64,000 nucleotides of DNA, taken from the NCBI RefSeq assembly GCF_000247815.1, contig NC_021674.1, forward strand, positions 29,948,901 to 30,012,900, read 5' to 3'. A program made the position numbers and the translations under genes. Source of the DNA: Ficedula albicollis (taxonomy: Eukaryota; Chordata; Aves; Passeriformes; Muscicapidae). This document shows, piece after piece, positions 16,301 to 28,090 of this stretch (positions are counted from its first letter, which is position 1; each line of letters opens with the position of its first letter). Under the pieces are notes generated by a model, which was not told where the DNA came from, did not search any database, and was given only the letters and a program-made list of their open reading frames with translations.

Positions 16301-18230
16301 GGCTTGAAAGCATGAGAAAAGGTTGCTGCAACAGCTTTCTGGGCATTCTGCTCCTCTGAAAATGAAACCCACTAGTGTTCTTCTGCCTCTTGGTTTCTTT
16401 GAGTTTTTTTGTAGATGCGGATGTGTAAAACTGGCAGCCAATGGGAGCATTAAAGTCTACAGTGCACTCCCAATGAAAAGCATCTGAAGACTGTGTATGT
16501 GTGTAAGGGGGTAATGTAGCCCACTTCTGTCTTCTCACTCTTTACTGACCTTCTAGCATCTAGAATTTTCTGTAGTTTAAAATGTGATGGATTAAAGGAA
16601 ATAGATGTGGAACCAGAACTCAGATATACAATTGGTTTTAAGATTGTGTCTGACATTCTTTTCACGTCATTTTCTTTGTCTGGAAAAATGCTGTTACAGC
16701 ATCTAGGTATATTTAAGTGCTGTTGTGTTTAAGTGCTATACAAAACTAGTATAAGAAAACATTGACACCAAGCCCAAAGAGCCGTTATTTCAAACTTCAC
16801 AAAAGTACTTTGATAATGAAGTTACAATTTTTATATTTTTTTTCCAAAAAAGGTTTGAGGAGACTGATTAAACCCAGCATTATGTTGTCAGACAGGAGAG
16901 ACAAAACAGGTTTCTTTTCACCTAAGTTATAAGTAGCAAATGCCTTTTTTCCACCTTACCTATATGATAAAATCAAAAGACAGTATTCCGAATCTTTTAA
17001 GTTTTAAAACGGTTTTCAAAACTTTAACTTTGGAATCAGATCAAAGTTATGAACATGGCAAAACAATCCTTCCTAGAGTGCTCATTGGGTGTTATCTTCC
17101 AAAAGCAGTAAAATTGCTCATCTCCCTTTTCTGTTACAATTATTTCACTAAATATTTACTGCTGACATTGAACTAGTGAGGGATTTTTTTCTCTATTTTC
17201 CCTCAAATGGAATTTTCTCATGAAATGATGAGGAACATTTGATAGTTGTGACAGAGACATTAGGAACTCTGCTTTGTCCAATTTAAAATATATTTCAATA
17301 TAGAGCACTTCAGCATATAAAGCAAGAACACAAGTGCTAGTGTCTCAGAACTATTTAGCATGCACTGCTGAATATACAAATGCACACGTTTCAATACCAC
17401 ACAGATATAAAAATTTGCAATTGAGAAGCTGAATAACGAGTTGAATAAAAAGACAGAAAAAATTTCTTTATGTCTAATGGCAAAGTACTTCGATGTTGTT
17501 ATTTTAGGATGGGAAATTAATGACCATTTTTTACAAAGGAAGCAGTTCTTCTCTGTCGTTTAGAACTGATTAGTAAATGGATATGCAGAAAGCTCTCTAT
17601 GGAATTAGACAAATATGAATCTGTGCACTTCAATCTATTTTATACATGTCCTGCAAGACCTCAACAACTAGAGCTAATGCTCCCTCAGCTCCATGGAACT
17701 AATTAAGCTAGGTCATTATATTAATAATGGGTTGCCCTTCTGTCTGCATTTATGGCACTTAGCAAGTCAGTGTGAGTGTGAACGCTTATCTCATGTAGGA
17801 GAGAGCTCCTGACAATGAATGAGATTAATCCATCAAGAGAATTATGTGACTTGATTACTGTTGATATCTGAAGAAGCTGGCATACACGAACAGGTATCTG
17901 CAGCTGTAGGGAGCAAGCAACAACATTCCAAACAACTGGGCAAAGCTCCAAGCCTGTACTATTGAGCAAGGAGGTGGCTGCCACCAAGACCTGTGACAGG
18001 CTGCTGATGTGGCACATGCAAAGGGTGCCACAGGATCTGAGTGTTGCTATCAACGTTTAGGTTAACTCAGCTGGGTTGGTATTTTGCCACGAATAGTTCT
18101 AATGCTGTCTGTCAGGTAAAAATACTTCATCTAATTAGGTTTTACTTCCTTCCTTAAGGGGCATGAAAGAGTGAACACATTTGAAAATTAATTAGGAAAA
18201 ACTCTGCAGTTTTTATACCCAAAAGTATAA
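10323..18230. other. Non-coding stretch, no gene recognised
   Basis: About 8 kb with only short frames. The 163-codon minus-strand frame at 11008-11499 has no recognisable domain and an erratic composition, so I treat it as chance. A modestly GC-richer patch at about 10730-11050 shows no splice-bounded exon that I can recognise. Poly-A and poly-T tracts are scattered throughout. Confidence 0.45.
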
Positions 18231-18376
18231 AATCAACTGCACTTTGGGCTTGGCTTTGCCAGCTTTCTTGTTCTGTCAATTCTTTCAGCTCCTTCAGTTC
18301 ACAAATCAACTGCACTTTGGGCTTGGCTTTGCCAACTTTCTTGTTCTGTCAATTCTTTCAGATCCTTCAGTTCATT
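18231..18376. repeat. 73-bp tandem duplication
   Basis: The unit starting AATCAACTGCACTTTGGGCT occurs at 18231 and again at 18304, head to tail. Visible differences are few (CCAGCTT versus CCAACTT, CAGCTCC versus CAGATCC). Read on the minus strand, the sequence before and through the repeat (about 18290-18490) is open and Lys/Leu/Glu-rich, with a repeated ELK.LKELTEQ. Because 73 is not a multiple of three, the two copies are read in different frames. Confidence 0.93.
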
Positions 18377-19959
18377 TGCTGATAGAGTGCCATAGACAAA
18401 GTTCCTAATGGCTTGGAACCTTAGTTCCTTAAGCTGATGATACTTGGCTGAGAACAGAATGCAATGATTCTTCTCTGTCATAAATATTAAAATATAACAA
18501 AAAGTTGATTGCTGGGATAGAGGAAAAGATTTCAAAACCGCTGAAGTGGAAATTTATAAAGAACAAAGCTTCTCTTCTTGGCAGAGAGAAATACACATGT
18601 GAACTGCTTTGTATTATGATTTAGTATGAAAAAAGTTAAAAACAAAAAAAGTTTTTAAAGTGATCTTAATGCTGCCTCCTGGAAGTTGATGGGCAGTCCA
18701 GAACTTCCTTTATAAAGAATGCAGCTTTAGACATCGATCAATAGCACCCAATATTTTTGATTCATCATTGGCTGTGGCACAAGGGGAGACATACTTGACT
18801 CGTATTCTCACACCTACAAACCCACTATATTCAATTTGTTTTTCTCATGAATAGAGGAAGGCATGGGATTCAAGTCCCACCGTAGCATTCTTCAGCCTCT
18901 CCATGTCTCCTCTGCCCTCCTAATCACAGGCTGGGGATCCAAAGATTAAGCTTGCTGAGCTGCCAAGAACTTCTGTAGGCACTGGAATACAGAACAAATT
19001 GTTCAGATGGTTTGTTAAACAAACAAAAAACCAAAATGAAATGTCTATACAATTAAGCTGTTTATTTAAAACAGGATATATTGAAGTAATTCAAGACTTT
19101 ATGGATGCAAATTTTTTAGGTGTTTATCTGCAGTGTAGCACTCATTAAGAAATGAAGTTACTGGAGTGCTCTTAAGCTTCAAAGGCATGATTAATGGCAC
19201 TCTTCTTTGTTTCCTAACAACACATGGAAATATATGTAGCCCTATAAAATAGCCATAAAATAGCTATTTGGATGCATTATAGCAAGTTCACAATAAACCC
19301 AGCAAATCTTGAGTAAAATCTGACAACATAGGAATCACTGGCTACAGCTTGCAAACGTGATATTTTATATATCATTCACATAAAACTATCAGTTTGAGTA
19401 ATGAAGTCTCAACAGAACAAGAAGCTGTTTCTGTGACCAGTAGAACAAGAGAAAGAAAAAAAAATCAAAATAAAATAATGTCATGTGCAGGCTATCTTAA
19501 AACATTTTTGACTGTTATTTCAAAATCAAATTTCCACAAATAAAGAGAAAAATTTTATTCATTGCAAAGTCGGAAGGTTAAAAGAAAGTAATTTTGTAAC
19601 CAAGCATAAAATAGGCATTTGAAAAATTATTTAGCTGGGAAAAAACACAATTTTTTCCACATTAAGATAACTTAAGAACACCCAAATTGATTTTTATTAG
19701 ACTTCTTGTATTCACTTCTGAGCTGACACATGCATGAGACATTCAGCCCCAAAGGTCACTTCTGAGAAGGCTATAAGTAACTGGAAACAGCACTGCAGGA
19801 TGAAATGATGCCTCATTGCTGACTATTACTGCTGGAGAGTGATAGATATTTTACTCCTGAGGCTAAGAGACAGATCCTGTAAATAAATTTTTATTTCTTG
19901 GCAGTGCCGATAGCTGAAACACGATGTGCCACAGCCGGTTTTCCCAATGTTAATATTTG
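18377..19959. other. Non-coding stretch, nothing recognised
   Basis: AT-rich sequence without recognisable exons or mobile elements, leading into the CpG-rich block upstream of SAYSD1. Confidence 0.5.
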
Positions 19960-20235
19960 GCTTAAAGAGAGGGCGGGATGGATGCGGGCAATGCCTGTGG
20001 GCCTGCACTGGGGGGAGCCCCCCAGAGGCTTTTCCCCAGGGCCAGCAGAGGGTGGCACAGGGGGAGGCTGGCTCCCGGCACCCCACGGCGAATAGCCCAG
20101 CCCAGCGCTGCGCTCTCCGGCTGCTCGCCGCCTGCCCCAGCTGCTCCAGCTGCCGCCACCCCGGCTCCAGGCCCGAAGGGCGCTGCTCAGCCCGGCTGCC
20201 ACCGCCTCATCCCCCGCCCCGCGCTGTGGTCACTC
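19960..20235. promoter_or_regulatory. CpG-rich block upstream of SAYSD1
   Basis: The sequence changes abruptly from AT-rich to GC-rich with many CG dinucleotides (for example GGGCGGGATGG, CGCTGCGCTCTCCGGC and CCCGAAGGGCGCTGC). This is typical of a vertebrate CpG island near a promoter. I could not locate SAYSD1 exon 1 inside it. The open frames here on both strands are typical of stop-poor GC-rich DNA and are not called as genes. Confidence 0.5.
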
Positions 20236-20288
20236 CATGCTTTGTTCTCTCCGTGCCCTCGTCTTTTGGGTGCCAACATCAGCCACCG

Positions 20289-20598
20289 GGGTTGTTTAGC
20301 CCAGAGAAGAGGTGGCCTGGGGCAGGTGGTAGCCAGGTAAGGGTCAGCCCCTTCCCCCAGGCAAACAGCGACAGGACAAGAGGACACAGCCTTAGGTGAG
20401 GTGGAGGTTGGATGGCAGCAGGAATTTCTTCACAAAAGGTCTCATTAGACACTGGAATAGCCTGCCCATGGAGCCACCCTCTCTAGAGATGTTCAAGAAA
20501 TGGCTGGACACAGCATTTAATGCCATGGTCTACTTGATTTGGTGTTTGGCCAAGGGCGGACTATAATTCAGACGCCTTTTCCAACACTGTAATTGCGT
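20289..20598 (+). mobile_element. CR1 LINE 3' fragment
   Basis: The order of landmarks matches the 3' region of avian CR1 elements: GGTTGTTTAGCCCAGAGAAG, then GACAGGACAAGAGGA, then GGTTGGATGGCAGCAGGAAT, TTTCTTCACA, CACTGGAATAGCCTGCCCA, GTTCAAGAAATGGCTGGA, and finally CCTTTTCCAACACTGTAATT. The fragment is 5'-truncated, as is usual for CR1, is on the plus strand, and ends about 110 bases before the second C run. Confidence 0.88.
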
Positions 20599-20711
20599 GG
20601 AAAAAAAACACGAGAGGCCTGTGGCGAATGACAGCTTTTCTGCAGAGCGAGTCGGCGGCTCTGCCGTCCATCCCGGAAGGCGGCACAGCAGCCACAGCAC
20701 CCCAGCCCCTC

Positions 20712-21707
<996 letters not shown>

Positions 21708-21737
21708 TGACGCCGCGTCTCGCCGCCGCCTCCGCAG

Positions 21738-21912
21738 GTCCGTCCCGGCGCGGCGGCCGCTCCGGTGTGGGCGCGCCCGCTGCTGCTGAAGGTGCTGCTG
21801 TGGGCCGTGCTGCTGGCGCTGTTCGCGGAGCTGGAGCTCGGCCTGCCCTTCTTCATCCTCTCCCTGCTCTACTGGATGTACGCCGGCACCCGCGGCCCCG
21901 CCGAGCGGCGGC

Positions 21913-22008
<96 letters not shown>

Positions 22009-22107
22009 TACTCCGTGTTCAACCCCGGCTGCGCCGCCATCGCCGGGACGCTGACGGCCGAGCAGCTGGAGCGGGAGCTGCACTACCGGCCCGCGGCGGG
22101 CAGCTAG
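21738..22107 (+). CDS. SAYSD1: SAYSD1 last coding exon, interrupted by a C run
   Basis: SAYSVFN-domain protein 1 is a small ER membrane protein that associates with translocon-engaged, UFMylated ribosomes and helps clear stalled nascent chains. The exon begins after a pyrimidine-rich acceptor (CCGCCTCCGCAG, 21726-21737). It encodes the family's hydrophobic helix (LLLKVLLWAVLL, then ELELGLPFF), then SLLYWMYAGTRGP, matching human LFYWMYVGTRGP. After the C run (21919-22008), the C-terminus YSVFNPGC, GTLTAEQLERELHYRP and a TAG stop follow in another frame. The first part is read in the frame of 21738 and the last part in the frame of 22009, so the assembled exon is frameshifted. I infer that this is an assembly error, because both halves are perfectly family-like. 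The first exon (N-terminus) is not present in the window. An AATAAA follows 125 bases after the stop. Confidence 0.93.
21919..22008. other. 90-base C run inside the SAYSD1 coding exon
   Basis: An uninterrupted C run replaces the short linker between GTRGP.. and the YSVFN motif. In human this linker is a few charged residues ending in SA. Ninety bases is too long for the linker, and the run changes the frame. Confidence 0.9.
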
Positions 22108-22232
22108 CGCCCGGCCCGGCCGGACTGCGCCGAGGAAGAGCCGCGGCCCGCGGAAACGAAATGGGGTTTGTTCCTGTGCAAAAAGCCGCCCGAGCCTTGC
22201 TGCTGGCCCCCTGTCCCCCGTGGCGCGTCCCG

Positions 22233-22238
22233 AATAAA
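22233..22238 (+). terminator. SAYSD1 polyadenylation signal (AATAAA)
   Basis: A canonical AATAAA hexamer 125 bases downstream of the SAYSD1 stop codon, in otherwise GC-rich DNA where it is unlikely by chance. It implies a short 3' UTR. Confidence 0.7.
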
Positions 22239-22736
22239 GCCGTAGCAAAGCCTGCGCTCTGGTCTCGTTTCCTGGGGCCGGGCAGCTGTTTCGGCCGCTG
22301 GGGAGCGGCCCCGAGAGGCACGGCCTTGTCGCAGCTGCCAGCGTGTCAGCTGGAGGCCTTCAGCTCCCGGGCTTTGCCACAGGTGACAGAAAGGCGAGGC
22401 TGGCTTCTGACGAGACCTGCAGTAGAAGGGCCCGCTGCACCAGCTGGAAACCTCATTCCGAAGAAACGACGTGAAGCAATAGCCACATACCTAAAATAGG
22501 CTGCTGCTTTGGGTCTTCCATCTAACGCAAACATCAGATTATAATTCCCTTTTTGCTTCATATTACAGTTTTCATAATTGTTAGCCAAAAAATACTTACT
22601 CCTGGCAGGTGTATTTGTATGATCCACTTCTGTTTTTAATATGTAGATCATTGCATTGAGCCAGACCTGCTCAGCGAAGTGGTAGTCACCACTGCTCAAA
22701 ACATGTAAAAAACACATGGGTGTGGCATTCAAGAAC

Positions 22737-22833
22737 ATGGTTTAGTGTTGAACATGGTGGTGAATGCTACACAGACAGCTGGACTTAAGAATCTTAAAGG
22801 TCTTTTCCAACCATAACAATTTTATGATTCATT
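22737..22833 (+). mobile_element. CR1 LINE 3' tail
   Basis: A short degraded CR1 end on the plus strand: GAACATGGTGGTGAATG, then GCTGGACTTAAGAATCTTAA, AGGTCTTTTCCAACC and TTTTATGATTCATT. The order matches the CR1 3' terminus with its ATTCTATGAT-type tail. Confidence 0.8.
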
Positions 22834-24989
22834 AAGTCATCACTTTGAAGAGCAGCTGCTGGAACTGAGGACAGAGTTGAGAAGAAAAGTCACAAACTGA
22901 TCTTTCACATCCTGTTCCATTATGTGTTTTCTAATTTAACAGTTAAAGACATTGTTGAGGCTTGACTCAACACAAGTTTCATCATTGATTGTAGAAACAA
23001 AAGAAAGTGGTACTTTGAATTTAACTGGACTAGTAAGAGAGTAATAGATTAAACCATATGTAATATGTTAACACTGCTGAACATCTCCCAGTAGCTCTCC
23101 ACAGCACTCACAGTTTTTATCTTAGGCTGTTGCAAAAATTCTAAGTCCTGCTATTTAAAGGCAGAAAATTTTCTCATTTGCACAAATTCTGCCATCCTCC
23201 AGTAAAAACCCCCCAGAGTTTCCATTATTCTTACTGATTCCTTTTAACTCTATAGCATGCTGCATTTTGGGTTTGATTAACATAGGCTCAGCAGAGTCAA
23301 AAGCCTCTTGCTAGTGGACACATGGTTGCACATATTGTTTCCTTGGAAGAACCATAGGCTGTGAATCTTTCCATTCTTAAAAAGCATTCTAATTACAGGG
23401 TAAGAAGGAGTTAGATGATACTCAAAACACCTGTAAGCAATGGAATTTTGTGAGTTGAAAATTTATTCACAACAATAAAAATAAACATCAGCATAGTGTT
23501 TAGGGGAATTGATAATCTGACATTTTGTACAGTTCAGTTCTGTGGGTATTTTTTAAAACAAGGAAATACATGCAAATAAATATTAAATATAAGGTAAGAT
23601 CCATGAAATTATAAAAATTCATAGCAGCAATGCTGGAAATAAAGTTTTCACTTGCTATAAACTCTAGCTGCATTATGTCCAGGTGGATTTATAGACTCTT
23701 GTATTTAATGCTTCATGAAACAAGTTACCACAGTACGTGAGCATGAAGCCAAAAGGCACAAGAAATAAAAATTGACACAGTTCATCTCTTCCAGTGCTTT
23801 GTGTTGGTTTGCTTATTTCATGCTACTCAAAGAAATGTACATTACACATTGTGAAATAGAGATGGCACGAATAACAAAGGCTTATAAAAGGTTTTACTGA
23901 AGTAGATAAAGTATGATGGAGAAATTGGCATTGAGGCCTTGCAGAGTCTAAATACACAAATACTGTAATTCTGCTTGGTGGTAATTACTTTCACTGAGTT
24001 GTTTGACAGGGGATTTAAAAAGGTTTGAACAAGTGAGAGCTTAATTAGAGGGTGAAAAAGATTTTCTCTGGAGCCTTCTGCTTGGTTAAGACCTCACTTT
24101 GTTACCTTACTTTTCTCTTATATTCTAAGAAAGCAGAAGTCACCAAGTGAACTGGAGTTACTCCTGTGGGCCCAAAGCCCTCAGTTCACAAATGAGCAGG
24201 AGGGACAAGAATGGTTTACTAATTCAAAAGCATGACAAGCAGGAAATGCTCTTTATTCCCCTGTTTGTCCTCTTTCATTTGTCACACACACTTGTTTGTC
24301 CAGCACAGCAGTGAGTTAAAACACTTCTATAACCTCCTGTTGTCATAGCAAAACTATCATCTTGCCAACAGCTGTTTAAGCAGCAGAATTTTTTTTTTCC
24401 CAGGTTTGCACACAACTAAGCAGGACCAGCATCCACTCTTGAATATTAATGAGTGAAATTATTCCCACCGGTGTTCATTAAGCCACAGCTGTAAATTGCA
24501 TCTGTCACCATGCTGCCCTTTCACCTGCCAGTGACAATCTTTAGCACTTTTTTCTTATTCTTAGCACTTCAGGGTAGATGTTAGATAGAAACATCAAGCA
24601 TATTCTGTACGTACAGGAAGCTGATTAATTAACTTGCAGGACAGCAGTAAACACCTGCATGCAGTAGACAAGTATTGTATTAATGCTCACACAAGACAGA
24701 AGGTAGTTATTAAACATACAAAAGAACCTGAAGTGCTTCATTCCAAAGTCAGCTTTGCAACTGGTGTTAGGGAGGGAAGGCCTGGAAGCAGCCTGCAGAG
24801 AAGCCAACACGCTGAACACACATAAGCCAGCCTGAGAACTGTGGTGGATTTCTGCAAACATGTCTTTCTCCCTGGAGCTCAATTACAAGCATTAGAGCAG
24901 AAGAAGGTAACACATCCTCTTTAATTCAATTCTAACCTTATGATTGCAAAACTAATCCATGCTGTTGGCAATTAGGATTCTAATACAAT
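22834..24989. other. Intergenic sequence between SAYSD1 and GLP1R 3' ends
   Basis: AT-rich, with no exon-like frames or recognised elements. It lies between two convergent genes. Several TTTATT hexamers (AATAAA on the minus strand) occur, any of which could end a long GLP1R transcript, but I cannot choose among them. Confidence 0.5.
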
Positions 24990-26090
24990 GATTAAATAAT
25001 CCCATGCAAAGCAATCTAGCTTCAGGCAGGAAAGATGCCAAGTTACATCCCAGAATATCCAGTCCACTTTCCTGGCAATAGAGGCTGTGGATGCAAGTGC
25101 AAAGAGACTTGAAAATAGGGAGGGTTATTTCTGCTGAGTAGTTGCAACTGCTTTGCCACGGATGTTACTTATTAATTACAAGAAATCTGTGAGCAGGGAG
25201 ATTCTCAGAGCTAGTCTTTGGCACTTTGCCTCTTTGTTGTAAAGGGAGCCCAAGTAAGAGCAGAGTAAAGATGTGCAAAGCTTGTTATTAAGTGATGCAA
25301 CCTATCACATCCTGTTTGTAAAGGTACTTCTACTTGTCCCCAGCAACTCTTGTCAACTTCATGGAGGGAACACACTACACAGTGCAGATGCAGTCACTGC
25401 ACAAGCCCTTGTTGTTTTAAACAGATGGGGAAAAGCTCATGGAGTTCAGGACTTTTTGTTTGAAGTTGTTGGTTTTGTTTGAGGTTTTTTGGAATGCCGC
25501 TGATGGGAAGCTGGCGGGCTCTGGAGGATGGCAGCCCACCCCGGTTAGGGGGGCAGGAGCTGTCCTTGGTCCTGAACCCGCGCCCTGCACAAGGGCCACC
25601 TCCCCCTCCGCACACGTGGGCGCTGTGTGTCACCGGAGAGGAGGACCAAGGCCGGAGGGGAGACAAAAGTGAGTGCACACCGCCAACTACCGAATCTTTG
25701 CAAGGAGACCAGCAGTGGCCGCAAGCTGACTTCTGTGTGTCTGCACCCACAAGAAGCAGAGTAAAGCTCAGACAGGAAACATTCTCTTGAAACAAAAGAT
25801 CACCCCATCCCTGTGAACGCCTGTGTGCCCACCAGGTGGGCAGACTAGCACTGACAATGGAGGGCTGTGCATGCAGGGGACATTTCCATCCATGTCAACT
25901 GAGATAACGTGCACCTATTCCTAGCAGAGGAGGTTCCTAACAGATACTGCAGTTTTGTTAGGGTTTTTATATTTTTTAAGTGAAGCTTAAAGATAGCATT
26001 CAGAAGTGTTCACTACACTACCTGCTGTATATTGATAGACCTTCAGGATGCTGTCCTTCACCTACCCAGAAAACAGATCAGCATTTTTGC
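24990..26090. repeat. 1101-bp tandem duplication, copy 1
   Basis: The unit starts GATTAAATAATCCCATGCAA and ends GATCAGCATTTTTGC. It is followed immediately by a second copy at exactly +1101 bases. It contains a small GC-rich core (about 25500-25680) that leaves longer open frames on both strands, up to 133 codons. These have no recognisable domain and I do not call them genes. Confidence 0.97.
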
Positions 26091-27191
26091 GATTAAATAA
26101 TCCCATGCAAAGCAATCTAGCTTCAGGCAGGAAAGATGCCAAGTTACATCCCAGAATATCCAGTCCACTTTCCTGGCAATAGAGGCTGTGGATGCAAGTG
26201 CAAAGAGACTTGAAAATAGGGAGGGTTATTTCTGCTGAGTAGTTGCAACTGCTTTGCCACGGATGTTACTTATTAATTACAAGAAATCTGTGAGCAGGGA
26301 GATTCTCAGAGCTAGTCTTTGGCACTTTGCCTCTTTGTTGTAAAGGGAGCCCAAGTAAGAGCAGAGTAAAGATGTGCAAAGCTTGTTATTAAGTGATGCA
26401 ACCTATCACATCCTGTTTGTAAAGGTACTTCTACTTGTCCCCAGCAACTCTTGTCAACTTCATGGAGGGAACACACTACACAGTGCAGATGCAATCACTG
26501 CACAAGCCCTTGTTGTTTTAAACAGATGGGGAAAAGCTCATGGAGTTCAGGACTTTTTGTTTGAAGTTGTTGGTTTTGTTTGAGGTTTTTTGGAATGCCG
26601 CTGATGGGAAGCTGGCGGGCTCTGGAGGATGGCAGCCCACCCCGGGAAGGGGGGCAGGAGCTGTCCTTGGTCCTGAACCCGCGCCCTGCACAAGGGCCAC
26701 CTCCCCCTCCGCACACGTGGGCGCTGTGTGTCACCGGAGAGGAGGACCAAGGCCGGAGGGGAGACAAAAGTGAGTGCACACCGCCAACTACCGAATCTTT
26801 GCAAGGAGACCAGCAGTGGCCGCAAGCTGACTTCTGTGTGTCTGCACCCACAAGAAGCAGAGTAAAGCTCAGACAGGAAACATTCTCTTGAAACAAAAGA
26901 TCACCCCATCCCTGTGAACGCCTGTGTGCCCACCAGGTGGGCAGACTAGCACTGACAATGGAGGGCTGTGCATGCAGGGGACATTTCCATCCATGTCAAC
27001 TGAGATAACGTGCACCTATTCCTAGCAGAGGAGGTTCCTAACAGATACTGCAGTTTTGTTAGGGTTTTTATATTTTTTAAGTGAAGCTTAAAGATAGCAT
27101 TCAGAAGTGTTCACTACACTACCTGCTGTATATTGATAGACCTTCAGGATGCTGTCCTTCACCTACCCAGAAAACAGATCAGCATTTTTGC
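26091..27191. repeat. 1101-bp tandem duplication, copy 2
   Basis: Second copy, head to tail with copy 1. By eye I see only three differing bases: GCAGTCACTG versus GCAATCACTG (about 25393/26494), and GGTTAGGGG versus GGGAAGGGG (about 25545/26646). That is close to 99.7% identity, so the duplication is very recent, or false. Confidence 0.97.
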
Positions 27192-27353
27192 AACTTCAGC
27201 TTTAGGAAACCCCTGCTACAAATCTGATCCTTCTCTGAAACGCAGCAACTTCAGCTTTAGGAAACCCCTGCTACAAAACTGATCCTTCCCTGAAACGCAA
27301 ACTTCAGCTTTAGGAAACCCCTGCTACAAATCTGATCCTTCTCTGAAACGCAG
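27188..27353. repeat. Three-copy ~54-bp minisatellite
   Basis: The unit starting AACTTCAGCTTTAGGAAACC and ending CTGAAACGCA begins at 27192, 27247 and 27300 (spacing 55 and 53). Copies differ at a few positions, such as AAATCTG versus AAAACTG and TTCTCTG versus TTCCCTG. It starts exactly where the second 1101-bp copy stops. Confidence 0.95.
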
Positions 27354-27464
27354 GTTGTGTCCCGCTAAATTATTTTTTTCTAAAAATGGTGATGGCACCT
27401 TACCCTATCCCCAGAAAAGTCTAAATGTATTTTTTGGCAATAATCATATTCTATATCCTTGTAA

Positions 27465-27470
27465 TTTAAT
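27465..27470 (-). terminator. Possible GLP1R polyadenylation signal (ATTAAA)
   Basis: TTTAAT on the plus strand reads ATTAAA on the minus strand, about 450 bases downstream of the GLP1R stop. This is a common variant hexamer, but nothing else supports it and the true end may be further away. Confidence 0.2.
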
Positions 27471-27489
27471 CAGTCGAACACTCAGCTCA

Positions 27490-27699
27490 CCCACTCAACA
27501 GTAATAAGCCATTGACCCTGTGGTTTCAGACTGGATCAATGCTACGTTTAAGTTTTGGACCCCTGGAGGCTTTATGTGCAAATAGGAAAAAACTCCCACT
27601 CAACAGTAATAAGCCATTGACCCTGTGGTTTCAGACTGGATCAATGCTACGTTTAAGTTTTGGACCCCTGGAGGCCTTATGTGCAAATAGGAAAAAACT
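27490..27699. repeat. 105-bp tandem duplication
   Basis: The unit starting CCCACTCAACAGTAATAAGC and ending AGGAAAAAACT lies at 27490-27594 and 27595-27699, head to tail, with one visible difference (GGCTTTATG versus GGCCTTATG). It lies about 220 bases beyond the GLP1R stop codon and so probably within the 3' UTR. Confidence 0.96.
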
Positions 27700-27922
27700 C
27701 TTAACTTACTTTAGACGTGACCAATTTTTCCTCTGATGTGTTGATTACATTAGCAGATTGCTTTCCCTAGAAACCTCTGTCCAACAGCCTGCAGGCGATG
27801 AGCAGCATATGCTTAAGTTTCTTGCTGGAGATGGCAAACTTAAGCCACTTGCTTGGGTATTTAAGGGTTTTCAGGTGTATTATACAGTTCATTGTTCTCA
27901 GTCTGATTCACCTGCAGAAATC

Positions 27923-28090
27923 TCAGCTGAATGTGGCCTGACAAGTGGCAGCATAGACACTGCTGCCTACTGTGCCCCCACTACTGATGCTGTTGGCTGG
28001 ACACTTCAGAGGTTTCATACTGCTGTCTCTCTGGACATACAAGTGTTCCAATCTCCAGCGCTCCCAGCTTTTCCGAAACTCCATCTGAAC
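27923..28090 (-). CDS. GLP1R: GLP1R exon 13: helix 8 and C-terminal tail, stop
   Basis: 168 bases encoding 55 residues and a TGA stop (complement of 27923-27925). The acceptor is TTATGTTAG. The tail starts [17 protein letters not shown], the amphipathic helix 8, followed by [11 protein letters not shown] and a Ser/Gly/Thr-rich end typical of the phosphorylation sites used for arrestin recruitment. The last residues (ATCQATFS) differ slightly from human (ATCQASCS). The 113-codon plus-strand frame over this region is its shadow. Confidence 0.95.
   Translation of the reverse strand, partial: VQMEFRKSWERWRLEHLYVQRDSSMKPLKCPANSISSGGTVGSSVYAATCQATFS

Noticed and set aside
25394..25795. 133-codon frame present in both 1101-bp copies
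   Set aside because: Its presence in both copies only reflects the very recent duplication and is not evidence of selection. No domain is recognised.
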